Shown: positions 33,061-41,426, counted from the first letter of the stretch. The stretch: 64,000 bases of DNA from JAMXLJ01 sp036558745 (GCA_036558745.1 DATBEZ010000033.1:62001-126000); one strand, 5' to 3'. A program made the numbers and translations. The notes: generated from the sequence alone by a model not told the origin.

Positions 33061-33519
33061 GTGACCACGACACGGGTCTCTCGACGGATCCGCGCCCCGC
33101 GCGCCGACGTGTACCGCGCCCTGCTCGATCCCGACGCGGTGCAGCGTTGGATGGTCCCCGAGGGCATGACGAGCGAGGTCCAAGCGTTCGACGCGCGCGA
33201 CGGCGGTGAGTTCCGGATCTCGCTCACCTACGACGCGCCAACGACGGCGGGCAAGAGCACCGACCAAACCGACTCGTTCCACGGCCACTTCGTCAGGCTG
33301 GTGCCCGACACCGAGGTCGTGCAGGCCGTCGAGTTCGAGACCGACGACCCGGCCGTGCAGGGCGAGATGACGATCACGTACCTGCTGGCCGATGCAGACC
33401 ACGGCACCGAGGTCACCGGCGTGCACGAGAACCTGCCGGCCGGCGTGTCGGCCGCCGACAACGAGCTGGGCTGGAACATGTCGCTCGACAAGCTCGCCCG
33501 CCTCGTCGAACGCGGCTGA
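33061..33519 (+). CDS. SRPBCC/AHSA1 domain protein
   Basis: A 152-residue START-like fold protein of the activator-of-Hsp90-ATPase-1 (AHSA1) family. It begins VSRRIRAPRADVYRALLDPDAVQRW, the classic SRPBCC opening, with GEFRISLTYD and a C-terminal helix WNMSLDKLARLVERG. Such proteins bind hydrophobic ligands or act in stress responses; no specific ligand can be assigned. GTG 33061 starts 18 bases after prcA, so co-expression with the proteasome is likely. Convergent with the DinB gene. Confidence 0.85.
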   Translation: MTTTRVSRRIRAPRADVYRALLDPDAVQRWMVPEGMTSEVQAFDARDGGEFRISLTYDAPTTAGKSTDQTDSFHGHFVRLVPDTEVVQAVEFETDDPAVQGEMTITYLLADADHGTEVTGVHENLPAGVSAADNELGWNMSLDKLARLVERG

Positions 33520-33535
33520 CCACGGGACTACCGGT

Positions 33536-34069
33536 TCAGTCGTCTTCAGCGGGAGCCACCAGGCGGCGGATGCGTTGGAGGTCGCGGAGGTGGTGCGCGC
33601 CCTCGTGCGCGGCGCGTTGCAGCAGGGCGCGTGCCGGCTGCTCCACACCGTCGAGCTCGACGACGCGGTCCCACGCGAGCATCGACGTGCGCTCGGCACG
33701 GGCCGAGATGCGGCGGGCCGCCGCGTCGAGGAGGTCGAGCACCTCGCCCACCTCGAGTCCGGCGGGATCGGGACGCGTGGCGGGCACGAGGTCGTCGAAT
33801 TGCGGGTGGTGACCGTCGAGCGCATCGTCGAGCGCGAGGCTGAGGCGGGTCAACACGTCGCGCACGTGCACGGCCACGTCGAGCATCGACCAGCCGTCGG
33901 GCTCGGGCCGCACCCGCTCCACGCCCGGCGGCAGTCCCGCGAAGGCCTCGCGGTAGCGACGGCCGAGCGTGCGGACCGTGTCGAGCGCGTCGTCGAGGCT
34001 GAGACGCGCCTCGTCGACGCCGCACACCGGGCAGGGGCCGGTGGACGGCAACGGGTGTGTGATCGCCAC
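33536..34069 (-). CDS. DinB-like four-helix protein with N-terminal CxxC
   Basis: A 177-residue protein whose main part is a DinB/YfiT-like four-helix bundle: WSMLDVAVHVRDVLTRLSLALDD carries the first metal-binding histidine, and RAAHEGAHHLRDLQRI the C-terminal His pair. The N-terminus has TGPCPVCGVDEA, a CxxC that could form part of a zinc site. DinB-superfamily enzymes include thiol transferases that use mycothiol or bacillithiol. The GTG at 34069 overlaps by one base the stop of the upstream DUF2007-like gene, so the two form a small minus-strand operon inside the proteasome region. Confidence 0.8.
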   Translation of the reverse strand: MAITHPLPSTGPCPVCGVDEARLSLDDALDTVRTLGRRYREAFAGLPPGVERVRPEPDGWSMLDVAVHVRDVLTRLSLALDDALDGHHPQFDDLVPATRPDPAGLEVGEVLDLLDAAARRISARAERTSMLAWDRVVELDGVEQPARALLQRAAHEGAHHLRDLQRIRRLVAPAEDD

Positions 34070-34401
34070 TACGTGAAGAGCAGGTGGGCGAGCGGCGCCA
34101 GCGCGACCATCGCGAGCAGCGTGAGGAGCACCCAGCGGGGCCATGTCGCCCGTGCCGGGCTCAGCATGTCGCCCTCGCACGCGGCGTCGACCTCGTCGAC
34201 GAGCATGACGAGGCGGGCGTCGTCCATCTGGTCGGCCGGGACGTACACGTCGACCCGGGCCAGGTCGCCGACCGTGAGCCGGTACACCGAGTCGACCGCA
34301 CCCCTGAGCTCGCAGTCGAGACCCTCGGACTGGAGGCGCGCGGCGAGCACGCTCGCCGGAAAGGACCCGTTCACCGACGTGAGGCGTTCCATCAACGCCA
34401 T
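34069..34401 (-). CDS. DUF2007-like protein with C-terminal membrane anchor
   Basis: About 110 residues. The N-terminal part (MALMERLTSVNGSFPASVLAARLQSEGLDCELRG) resembles the DUF2007 putative signal-transducing domain, which spans a beta-alpha-beta unit of similar size. A single hydrophobic segment (WVLLTLLAMVALAPLAHLLF) ends the protein. Starts at 34407 (GTG), 34401 (ATG) and 34392 (ATG) are all possible; none has a strong RBS. It is divergent from pafA and overlaps the DinB gene by one base. Confidence 0.65.
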   Translation of the reverse strand: MALMERLTSVNGSFPASVLAARLQSEGLDCELRGAVDSVYRLTVGDLARVDVYVPADQMDDARLVMLVDEVDAACEGDMLSPARATWPRWVLLTLLAMVALAPLAHLLFT

Positions 34402-34473
34402 CGGCACATAGTAGGGCTGGGGAGCCCGACCTGCTTCCCGCGTTCCCACCCTGGCGGGTGGCGCCGGGGCCGG

Positions 34474-34485
34474 TACCGTGGAGCG
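34474..34485 (+). promoter_or_regulatory. Leaderless promoter upstream of pafA leader peptide
   Basis: TACCGT at 34474-34479 followed by six bases and an ATG at 34486 matches the spacing of leaderless actinobacterial promoters. The message would therefore begin with the start codon of the 16-residue leader cistron rather than with pafA. Confidence 0.45.
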
Positions 34486-34536
34486 ATGAGTGCGATCCAG
34501 ATGAGCCCGCAGCCGGCTGCGGAACGCCATCGCTGA
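34486..34536 (+). CDS. 16-residue leader peptide overlapping pafA
   Basis: ATG 34486 opens a frame encoding MSAIQMSPQPAAERHR and stopping with TGA at 34534-34536. The stop and the pafA ATG share a base as TGATG. pafA has no evident Shine-Dalgarno, so it may depend on ribosomes that terminate here. Translation of the peptide is inferred from the leaderless promoter and the overlap; the sequence resembles no attenuator with runs of one amino acid. Confidence 0.45.
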   Translation: MSAIQMSPQPAAERHR

Positions 34537-35894
34537 TGGAGCGGCGCATCTTCGGCCTCGAGAACGAGTACGGCGTCACCTGCACCCTGCGCGGGCAACG
34601 ACGTCTCAGCCCGGACGAGGTCGCGCGTTACCTGTTCCGCCGGGTCGTGTCGTGGGGCCGGTCGAGCAACGTGTTCCTCGAGAACGGTGCCCGCCTCTAC
34701 CTCGACGTCGGGAGTCACCCCGAGTACGCGACCCCCGAGTGCGACTCGATCGCCGATCTCGTCGTCCACGACAAGGCGGGGGAGCGCATCCTCGAGGGTC
34801 TCGTGCACAGCGCCGAGCAGCGTCTGCGCGAGGAGGGCATCCGGGGCGAGGTCTTCCTGTTCAAGAACAACACCGACTCGGCCGGGAACTCCTACGGCTG
34901 CCACGAGAACTACCTCGTCGAGCGCGACGGCGACTTCTCGAAGTTCACCGACGTGCTCATCCCGTTCCTCGTGACGCGCCAGGTCTATGCAGGCGCGGGC
35001 AAGGTTTTGCAGACCGCGCGGGGCGCGATGTACTGCGTGTCACAGCGTGCCGAGCACATCTGGGAAGGCGTGTCGTCGGCGACCACGCGGTCACGTCCGA
35101 TCATCAACACGCGTGACGAGCCCCACGCGGACGCAGAACGCTTCCGCCGGCTCCACGTGATCGTGGGCGACTCGAACATGAGCGAGTACACGACGTTCCT
35201 CAAGATCGGGGCGACGTCGATCCTGCTGCGCATGCTCGAGGAGGACGCCAGCCCGTGGCGGGATCTCAGCCTCGAGAACCCCATCCGGGCGATCCGTGAG
35301 ATCAGCCACGACATCACGTGCCGCCGCCGGGTGCGGCTGGCCAACGGGCGGGAGCTCTCCGCGGTCGAGATCCAGTCCGAGTACCTCACGCGGGCGCAGC
35401 GCTTCGCGAAGCGGCGTGGGCTCACACCGCTCGAGGAGCGGGCGCTGCACATGTGGGAGCACGTGATGAGCCATCTCGAGCGCGACCCGCTCGAGCTGCG
35501 CACCGAGGTGGACTGGGTCATCAAGTACCACCTCATCGAGGCGTACCGGAAGAAGTTCGACATGCAGCTGACCCACCCGCGCGTCGCGCTCATCGATCTC
35601 AGCTACCACGACGTCAGCCGCTCCCGCTCGCTGTACTACCTGCTCGAGCGCAACAACCGGGTCGAGCGCATCGTCGACGACGCCGACATCGACGTCGCGG
35701 TCGACACGCCGCCCCAGAGCACACGGGCGCGTCTTCGCGGCGCGTTCATCAAGCGCGCCAAGGAGCGCAAGCGCGACTACACCGTCGACTGGGTGCACCT
35801 GAAGCTCAACGACCAGGCGCAGCGCACGGTCCTCTGCAAGGACCCGTTCAAGGCCCGCGACGAACGTGTGGAACGTTTGATCGCCTCTCTTTGA
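34536..35894 (+). CDS. pafA: Pup-protein ligase PafA
   Basis: A 452-residue ligase that uses ATP to join the C-terminal glutamate of Pup to substrate lysines. It opens with MERRIFGLENEYGVTCTL, the metal/ATP-binding region, and keeps FLENGARLYLDVGSHPEYATPEC, KNNTDSAGNSYGCHENYLVE and RPIINTRDEPHADAERFRRLH. It lacks the extra loop found in Dop. The ATG at 34536 fits the usual PafA N-terminus, while upstream in-frame codons look unrelated. It is followed by DUF3866, pafB and pafC. Confidence 0.97.
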   Translation: MERRIFGLENEYGVTCTLRGQRRLSPDEVARYLFRRVVSWGRSSNVFLENGARLYLDVGSHPEYATPECDSIADLVVHDKAGERILEGLVHSAEQRLREEGIRGEVFLFKNNTDSAGNSYGCHENYLVERDGDFSKFTDVLIPFLVTRQVYAGAGKVLQTARGAMYCVSQRAEHIWEGVSSATTRSRPIINTRDEPHADAERFRRLHVIVGDSNMSEYTTFLKIGATSILLRMLEEDASPWRDLSLENPIRAIREISHDITCRRRVRLANGRELSAVEIQSEYLTRAQRFAKRRGLTPLEERALHMWEHVMSHLERDPLELRTEVDWVIKYHLIEAYRKKFDMQLTHPRVALIDLSYHDVSRSRSLYYLLERNNRVERIVDDADIDVAVDTPPQSTRARLRGAFIKRAKERKRDYTVDWVHLKLNDQAQRTVLCKDPFKARDERVERLIASL

Positions 35895-35979
35895 TGGTCG
35901 CGCTCGCAAGCTCGCCGCTCCGCCCATCAACAGCGCCTCACGTCGGACAACGGCACCTCCAGGCGCAGGAAGCGCCCTG
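35895..35979. other. pafA-DUF3866 gap with possible diverged repeat
   Basis: An 85-base gap. On the minus strand it contains GGGCGGAGC and GCGAGCGCGACC, which also occur in order in the lutA-lutB and gcvPA-gcvPB repeats, but with little identity between. It may be a diverged repeat copy. No promoter is obvious. Confidence 0.3.
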
Positions 35980-37053
35980 ATGCCCTCCTTTCGGAGCGGG
36001 AAAGTCGTCGGCGTGCTGCAGGAGCGGGTGGGGCTGCAGCGGGTCGAGGTCGATCTGGGCGACGGGCCGGAGCGCGCGTACGTGCTCACCCAGCTGACCG
36101 GTGACGTGCACGCCGGTGACCGCGTGGTCGTGAACACGACCGCGGTCGAGCTCGGTCTCGGCACCGGCGGGTGGCACGTCGTGCACTGGAACCTCGAGCG
36201 CGAGCGGTGGAGCGAGCGCGGGCCGGGACACATCATCAAAAGCCGTTACACCAGCCTCCAGGCCGACGTGGGCAGTGCCGAGGAGCACGCAGCCGAGCTG
36301 GTCGAGGTAGACGACATCGCCGGGATGCCGGTCGTCGCGGCGCCGTTGCACAGCCAGGTGCCGGCGGTGGCGGCGGGGTTCAAGGCTGCGGCACCGGACG
36401 CGCGCCTCGCCTACGTCATGAGCGACGGGGCCGCGCTGCCGCTCGCGCTGTCCGATCTCGTCACCGCGATACGCGACCGGGGACTGGTCGACGCAACCGT
36501 GACCTACGGCCACGCGTTCGGCGGCGACTACGAGGCCGTGTCGCCGCACTCCGCGCTCGCGGTGGCGCGCCACCTCGCAGAGGTCGACGCGGCGGTGGTC
36601 GCGATGGGACCCGGGATCGTCGGCACGGGCACCCGGCTCGGCTTCTCCGGCATCGAGGTCGGCCCGGTCCTCGACGCCGCGTCGGCACTCGGCGGACGGC
36701 CGATCGCGTGCCTCCGCGCGTCGTTCGCAGATCCGCGGCCGCGTCACCGCGGGGTGTCGCACCACACGCTCACGACGCTGCGTCTCGCGTGTCGCGATCG
36801 CGCCACCGTCGTCGTGCCCGCGATCGGAGGCCACGCGGAAGCGCGCCTGCGCGAGGACCTCACTGCGGCGGGCATTCCGGACCGTCACGACGTGGTCGGC
36901 GTCGACGTGCCGGATGTGCTCGACGCGTTGGGGCCAGGGGGGCTCGACGTGGTGTCGATGGGACGGCCCGTTGCCGACGATCCGGTGCTGTTCCAGTGCG
37001 CGGCCGCGGCGGGCGCGCTCGCGGCGCGATGGGTGCGTTCCGCGCCGGGGTGA
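35980..37053 (+). CDS. DUF3866 family protein
   Basis: A 357-residue protein found in actinobacterial pafA-pafBC neighbourhoods and known as DUF3866. The N-terminal part (GKVVGVLQERVGLQRVEVDL, YVLTQLTGDVHAGDRVVVNTT) looks like a beta-barrel. The larger part has Rossmann-like features with conserved glycines, for example AVVAMGPGIVGTGTRLGFSG and the HHTLTTLR segment. No function is established. It starts 85 bases after pafA and ends one base before pafB, suggesting that it works with the proteasome-linked regulators. Confidence 0.8.
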   Translation: MPSFRSGKVVGVLQERVGLQRVEVDLGDGPERAYVLTQLTGDVHAGDRVVVNTTAVELGLGTGGWHVVHWNLERERWSERGPGHIIKSRYTSLQADVGSAEEHAAELVEVDDIAGMPVVAAPLHSQVPAVAAGFKAAAPDARLAYVMSDGAALPLALSDLVTAIRDRGLVDATVTYGHAFGGDYEAVSPHSALAVARHLAEVDAAVVAMGPGIVGTGTRLGFSGIEVGPVLDAASALGGRPIACLRASFADPRPRHRGVSHHTLTTLRLACRDRATVVVPAIGGHAEARLREDLTAAGIPDRHDVVGVDVPDVLDALGPGGLDVVSMGRPVADDPVLFQCAAAAGALAARWVRSAPG

Positions 37054-37054
37054 G

Positions 37055-37993
37055 ATGGCCGATCGCCTCGAACGTCTGCTGAACCTGACCGCGACGCTGC
37101 TCGACACGCGCCGTCCCCTCACGCTCGACGAGGTGGCCGAGCGGGTGTCGCCGCCGTACCCGGAGGAGCAGGCGTCGCGTCGTCGCCAGTTCGAGCGCGA
37201 CAAGGAGACGTTGCGCGGCCTCGGGATCGACATCAGTGTCGAGCTCCTCGACCAGCTGGGCGGGGGCGAGGTCGGCTACCGGATCCACCCGGACCGGTAC
37301 TACCTCCCCGAGCTCGGACTCACGGACGACGAGCGCGAGGCCCTCCACGTGGCGGTCACGGCGGTCCGTCTCGAAGGCGACGACGCGCGCGAGGGACTGC
37401 TCAAGCTCGGTGGGATCGCGGGGGAGCGCGCTCCGGCGCTCGCCGACCTGCCGACCAGCCCGGTCCTCGGGGAGCTGTTCGACGCGAGCGCGCGCCGGGC
37501 CTTGGTGCGCTTCACGTATCGGGGTGAGCGGCGGGAGCTGGAGCCCTACGGTGTCGCGCTGCGGCTCGGCCACTGGTACGTGGTCGGTCACGATCGCGAC
37601 CGCGACGCGTCGCGCGCCTTCCGGGTCGACCGTATCGAGAGCGAGGTCGAGGTCGGCGCGAGTGGCGCGTTCGACGTCCCCGACGACTTCGATCCGGCGC
37701 GCTTCGTACGCGACGACCCGATGTCGTACGGCGACGACCGACCGGTGCGCGCCCGCGTGCTGGTCGCGGCGACGCGCGCCGGTTGGGTCACCGAGCAGCT
37801 CGGTGACGATGCCGTCGAGGACCGCCACGACGACGGCTCCGTCGTCGTGGCGCTCGAGGTCGTGAACCGCGAGGCGTTTCGCAACTGGCTCCTCGACCTG
37901 CTCGACCATGCAGAGGTGCTCGGCCCACCCGACGTGCGGGCCGAGGTCGTCGCGTGGCTCGAAGCCCTCGCCACGACGGGTTCGACGCCGTGA
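37055..37993 (+). CDS. pafB: WYL-domain transcriptional regulator PafB
   Basis: A 312-residue protein with an N-terminal winged helix (ADRLERLLNLTATLLDTRRPLTLDEVA, then REF-like ERDKETLRGLGI) and a WYL domain near residues 140-210 (VRFTYRGERRELEPYGVALRLGHWYVVGHD). PafB with PafC activates the RecA-independent DNA damage response in mycobacteria, binding single-stranded DNA through the WYL domains. The ATG at 37055 lies one base after the DUF3866 stop. It overlaps pafC by four bases, supporting heterodimer formation. Confidence 0.95.
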   Translation: MADRLERLLNLTATLLDTRRPLTLDEVAERVSPPYPEEQASRRRQFERDKETLRGLGIDISVELLDQLGGGEVGYRIHPDRYYLPELGLTDDEREALHVAVTAVRLEGDDAREGLLKLGGIAGERAPALADLPTSPVLGELFDASARRALVRFTYRGERRELEPYGVALRLGHWYVVGHDRDRDASRAFRVDRIESEVEVGASGAFDVPDDFDPARFVRDDPMSYGDDRPVRARVLVAATRAGWVTEQLGDDAVEDRHDDGSVVVALEVVNREAFRNWLLDLLDHAEVLGPPDVRAEVVAWLEALATTGSTP

Positions 37994-38952
37994 GCCCCCG
38001 GCCGCTGGCGGCCGAGCGTCTGCGTCGGGTGCTCGCCCTGGTTCCCTGGATCCTCAGCCATCCGGACGAGCAGCTCGACGACCTCGCGGCCCGCTTCAAC
38101 ATGAGCCGCCGGGACCTGGAGCGCGAGCTGTCGCTGCTCCAGTTCTGTGGGCTGCCGCCGTACACCGCGGACCGGCTCATCGACGTCGATCTGCGCGGTG
38201 ACCGCGTCTCGATCCGTCTCGCCGAGTACTTCGAGCGCCCGTTGCGTCTCACCCCGGCCGAAGGCTTCGCGCTCCTCGCCGCGGGTCGCGGGCTGCTCGC
38301 GATGCCGGGCTCGGATCCGACCGGCCCGCTGGCGCGTGCGCTCGAAAAGCTGGCGGCCGCGCTCGGTTCCACACGCGGCCTCGCGGTCGACGTGGGAGGC
38401 GCGCCGTTCCTCGACGTGCTGCGCGACGCGGCGCAGGAGGGCGAGCAGGTCGAGCTCGACTACTACTCGTACGCGCGCGACGAGATGACGACGCGCCGCG
38501 TCGACCCCATGCGCGTCTTCCACGCGTTCGGAGCCTGGTACGTCGGCGGTTACTGCCACCGGGCCGAGGGGGAGCGGCTGTTCCGGGTGGACCGGGTCCG
38601 CGCCGTCCGGCCGACCGGCGTCCGTTTCGAGCCGCCCTCGTCGCCCCTGAGCCCGGACGACCTCGTCTACCACCCGCGCTCCGACGACCTGCGGATCACG
38701 CTCCGACTCGACGCGAGCGCGCGCTGGGTCGCGGAGGCCTACCCGACCGAAGACGTGGTCGAGGAGAAGGGGGGCGGTCAGCGGGTCACGCTGGCGATCA
38801 GCGAGCAGGCCTGGCTGGACCGCCTGCTCCTCCGGGTGGGCCCGGCGGCGACGGTGCTCGATCCGCCGGCCGAGCGCGACGCGGCCCGTCGTGCCGCGGC
38901 CCGGGTGTTGGCGCGCTACCGGCCCGGCGCCGGTGACGGGGCCCCCGGCTGA
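37990..38952 (+). CDS. pafC: WYL-domain transcriptional regulator PafC
   Basis: A 320-residue partner of PafB. N-terminal helix-turn-helix: RLRRVLALVPWILSHPDEQLDDLAARFNMSRRDLERELSLL. The WYL region is near residues 145-215 (VELDYYSYARDEMTTRRVDPMRVFHAFGAWYVGGYC). The GTG at 37990 overlaps pafB as GTGA. In the usual pair, PafB and PafC together activate DNA repair genes; PafBC of this window is downstream of pafA as in mycobacteria. Its own DNA target near the window was not identified. Confidence 0.95.
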   Translation: MSPRPLAAERLRRVLALVPWILSHPDEQLDDLAARFNMSRRDLERELSLLQFCGLPPYTADRLIDVDLRGDRVSIRLAEYFERPLRLTPAEGFALLAAGRGLLAMPGSDPTGPLARALEKLAAALGSTRGLAVDVGGAPFLDVLRDAAQEGEQVELDYYSYARDEMTTRRVDPMRVFHAFGAWYVGGYCHRAEGERLFRVDRVRAVRPTGVRFEPPSSPLSPDDLVYHPRSDDLRITLRLDASARWVAEAYPTEDVVEEKGGGQRVTLAISEQAWLDRLLLRVGPAATVLDPPAERDAARRAAARVLARYRPGAGDGAPG

Positions 38953-39031
38953 GAGTTTCCGGCGGCTGTGCGTGCGCGGGACCGGCGACATGCGAGGATG
39001 GGCCTCCGATGCCTGCAGCGGTCCTGTCTTC

Positions 39032-39766
39032 ATGAGCGCGCGCTTCCCGGATCCGGCCCCGCGTGGCGCGGGGACCGGCGAACAGGCGGGCCGGGAGCCG
39101 GAGGCGTCGGATCCCTGGGCCGCGGCCGACGCGACGCGCGAATACAGCGCGCCCGGCGCGCCCCCGGTGCCGCCGGGCCCCGACGACGACGTCGTCCCCG
39201 GCGCCGACGGCGGCGGTCGCCGCGGCCGGCAGCGCACGAAGGGGCGCCAGCGCCAGATCATCGAGTGGGTCGTCCTGATCCTGTGCGCGCTCGGGATCGC
39301 GTTCCTGATCAAGACGTTCCTCTTCCAGGCGTTCTACATCCCGTCCGAGTCGATGGTGCCGACGTTGAAGGTCGGCGACCGCGTGCTCGTCAACAAGCTG
39401 AGCTACCACCTGCATCCCGTGCACCGCGGCGACATCGTCGTCTTCACGGCGCCGCCGGGAACGGAGACCGCGCAGATCAAGGACCTCGTCAAGCGTGTGA
39501 TCGGCCTGCCTGGCGACACGATCGAGGGACGCGCCGACGGGCACGTGTACATCAACGGGGTGCTGCTCAAGGAGCCGTACCTGCCGAAAGATGTGCGGTC
39601 CAAACAGTTCGGGCCCTACCGCGTCCCTGCGCACTCGTACTACGTGCTCGGTGACAACCGGCAGTTCTCGAAGGACTCGACCGTCTTCGGTCCGATACCA
39701 AGATCGAAGATCGTCGGCAGAGTCTTCGTGCGAATATGGCCCTTGAGTCGCCTCGGCTTCTTGTAG
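39032..39766 (+). CDS. lepB: Signal peptidase I
   Basis: A 244-residue membrane-bound serine protease. A long polar, Pro/Gly-rich N-terminal tail (residues 1-80) precedes one transmembrane helix (IIEWVVLILCALGIAFLI). Catalytic residues are Ser in YIPSESMVPTL and Lys in LVKRVIGLPGDTIEG; the C-terminal box has YYVLGDNRQFSKDSTVFGPI. It removes signal peptides from Sec and Tat substrates at the outer face of the membrane. The ATG at 39032 is chosen among several. It precedes tatA-tatC by 1.7 kb. Confidence 0.95.
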   Translation: MSARFPDPAPRGAGTGEQAGREPEASDPWAAADATREYSAPGAPPVPPGPDDDVVPGADGGGRRGRQRTKGRQRQIIEWVVLILCALGIAFLIKTFLFQAFYIPSESMVPTLKVGDRVLVNKLSYHLHPVHRGDIVVFTAPPGTETAQIKDLVKRVIGLPGDTIEGRADGHVYINGVLLKEPYLPKDVRSKQFGPYRVPAHSYYVLGDNRQFSKDSTVFGPIPRSKIVGRVFVRIWPLSRLGFL

Positions 39767-39810
39767 CTACTCGTCGGGCTCGCCCCGCGCGCGGTGACGC
39801 CTCGTGACAA

Positions 39811-40503
39811 CTAACCCCACTCGCCGACGGCGGCCATCATGCGGTCGACGCGGTCGCAGTAGATGCCGTCCATCCCCATGCCGAGGACGGCGCGCAGATA
39901 GCGCGTCTCCTGCACGTCCCACGCGAACGCGCGCACGTCGAAGCGGTGGAAGAGCGCGACGAGACCCTTGGTCCAGTCGGTGTGGTGCATGTTCATCGCG
40001 TCGACGCCCAGCGCGCGCAGGTCGGCCGCGTGCCGTTCGATCGGCACGCCGATCTTCTGCTTGCGCGTCGAGTGCACGAGCCGGACGTCCGGATGGTCGG
40101 GCCGCAGCGCTTCGAGGAGCGGGACGTGCGGCGTGCACATCCACAGCCGCTTCAGCACGTCGGAGCCGTACGCGGCCGCGACCTCGATGACCGGAACCGC
40201 GGCGCGTTGCTCCTTGATGTCGAGCGAGAGATCGAAGTCCGTTCCCAACGTCTCGTAGAGCTCACGGAGACGGGGAACGCCGTGTCGCGCCAGCTCGTCG
40301 GAGCTCGTACGGGCGACGTGGATCCGGTGCAGCCCGGAGCGGAAGACGTCGTCGTGGACGAGCACGACCTCGCCGTCGGCGGCGAGCCACGCGTCCGACT
40401 CGAGACCGGTCGCGCCCTGCTTCAGGGCTCGTTCGAACGCGGGGATGGTGTTCTCGCGCTCCTCCAGACGCGCGCCTCGATGGGCGAACGCGATGGGTGC
40501 CAT
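39811..40503 (-). CDS. Glycerophosphodiester phosphodiesterase
   Basis: A 230-residue TIM-barrel enzyme without a signal peptide. The substrate-binding start is IAFAHRGARLEERENTIPAFERALKQGATGLESDAWL and the metal motif is VVLVHDDVF. Mid-barrel FDLSLDIKEQ and C-terminal FAWDVQETRYLRAVLGMGMDGIYCDRVD complete the GDPD fold. It splits glycerophosphodiesters to glycerol 3-phosphate and an alcohol in the cytoplasm. The ATG at 40503 is favoured; an earlier in-frame start at 40566 adds unrelated residues. Convergent with lepB. Confidence 0.92.
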   Translation of the reverse strand: MAPIAFAHRGARLEERENTIPAFERALKQGATGLESDAWLAADGEVVLVHDDVFRSGLHRIHVARTSSDELARHGVPRLRELYETLGTDFDLSLDIKEQRAAVPVIEVAAAYGSDVLKRLWMCTPHVPLLEALRPDHPDVRLVHSTRKQKIGVPIERHAADLRALGVDAMNMHHTDWTKGLVALFHRFDVRAFAWDVQETRYLRAVLGMGMDGIYCDRVDRMMAAVGEWG

Positions 40504-40591
40504 GCGACCGATCGTCGCGCGGGTCACAGCGCCGTGCCCAGCCCCGTCGCACCGGGCTCTCACCACGCAGCGTGAGCCCCCTGCGAATGCT

Positions 40592-40618
40592 TAAGACACC
40601 CGGAACCCCTGCCGATCT
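40592..40618 (+). promoter_or_regulatory. Candidate sigma-28 (FliA/WhiG-type) promoter
   Basis: TAAG (40592-40595), 15 bases, then GCCGATCT (40611-40618). The sigma-28 consensus is TAAA-N15-GCCGATAA, so 9 of 12 positions and the spacing agree. It lies 32 bases upstream of the GTG of the zinc-ribbon gene and is not explained by other signals. The minus-strand GDPD start is in the same divergent gap. Confidence 0.45.
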
Positions 40619-40650
40619 GGTGTGTGCGGACAGGAGTAAGGGGACTTCCG

Positions 40651-40992
40651 GTGACCACGATTCGAGCCAACTGCCCGAGCTGCGGAGACGTGCAGCTCCG
40701 TGCTTCAGACCTGACGGTGCGAGTGTGCTCCGACGACGAGAGCGGTTCCTACTGCTTCCGTTGCCCGGCGTGCGAGCGTGCGGTCGCGAAGGACGCGAGC
40801 CGTCGGATCGTCGACCTCCTCGTCTCCTCGGGCGTGCGGCTCCAGGTGTGGCGTCGTCCCGCCGAGCTCCTCGAGAACCACGACGGGCCGGGCATCACGC
40901 CCGACGACCTTCTCGACTTCCACCTCCTGCTGCGCCAGGACGACTGGTTCGACCAGCTGACCGAGGTCGTGCGCAAGTCGCTGCCCCGCTAG
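40651..40992 (+). CDS. Small zinc-ribbon protein of unknown function
   Basis: A 113-residue protein with two CxxC pairs, CPSCGDVQL and FRCPACERA, that should bind one zinc. The rest is helical (RRIVDLLVSSGVRLQVWRRP and a C-terminal DDLLDFHLLLRQDDWFDQL). I do not know a function. The GTG start at 40651 is supported by AGTAAGGGG upstream. It seems to be monocistronic. The putative sigma-28-like promoter may connect it to motility or development, but that is inference. Confidence 0.75.
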   Translation: MTTIRANCPSCGDVQLRASDLTVRVCSDDESGSYCFRCPACERAVAKDASRRIVDLLVSSGVRLQVWRRPAELLENHDGPGITPDDLLDFHLLLRQDDWFDQLTEVVRKSLPR

Positions 40993-41140
40993 TCGCCCCG
41001 GCCCGGCGTGAGGCCGGACCGGTGCCGGCCGTCCCCTCGACGACCGACCCCGCGACCGCCACGGGCCGGCGCCCGACATCCCCGCTCCTCCGTAGCCGCG
41101 CACACGCTCGACGGTCGCGCCCGTCGGGAGCCCTGCGGCG

Positions 41141-41152
41141 TAGGGTCGCGAC
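41141..41152 (+). promoter_or_regulatory. Leaderless promoter of the small membrane gene at 41153
   Basis: TAGGGT at 41141-41146 followed by six bases and a GTG start at 41153 is the leaderless configuration. No Shine-Dalgarno is present. A similar hexamer, TAGCAT at 41366-41371, lies upstream of tatA and overlaps the stop codon of this small gene. Confidence 0.45.
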
Positions 41153-41368
41153 GTGCCGACGCTCTGGCTGCTCCCGCTCGCGGTCGTCGCGCTCGGGGCG
41201 GTCGTGATCCTCTTCGGCGCCCGTCGGAGTGCCCGCGAGCTGACCGCCACCACGCGCACGGTCGCCCGGACACGGGCCGGCGTGGTGCCCGCGGTGGCCG
41301 CGCTGCGTCGTGAGCTCTCCCGCGCGGCCCGGCGCGCGCGAACCGGGCCCCACAGCGACCGGCGGTAG
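41153..41368 (+). CDS. Small single-helix membrane protein upstream of tatA
   Basis: A 71-residue protein: one transmembrane helix at the N-terminus (LWLLPLAVVALGAVVILFG) and a basic, helix-prone cytoplasmic tail (RRSARELTATTRTVARTRAG, then many arginines). It might assemble with envelope machinery, given its place directly before tatA, but no family is recognised. The GTG at 41153 is leaderless. Confidence 0.55.
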   Translation: MPTLWLLPLAVVALGAVVILFGARRSARELTATTRTVARTRAGVVPAVAALRRELSRAARRARTGPHSDRR

Positions 41369-41426
41369 CATCGACGGCGCGCCGAGCCTCGGCGCCACCA
41401 GCCCGGAAGCCGGAGGGAAGGAGCCG

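Noticed and set aside
34084..34536. Long plus-strand frame through the DUF2007-like gene ending at pafA
   Set aside because: Only its last 16 codons have independent support (leaderless promoter and stop-start overlap); the upstream part is antisense to a better gene.
39784..39810. Sixth copy of the repeat in the lepB-GDPD gap
   Set aside because: Only GCGCGCGGTGAC, 12 bases, is shared with copies 2 and 3; too short to claim.
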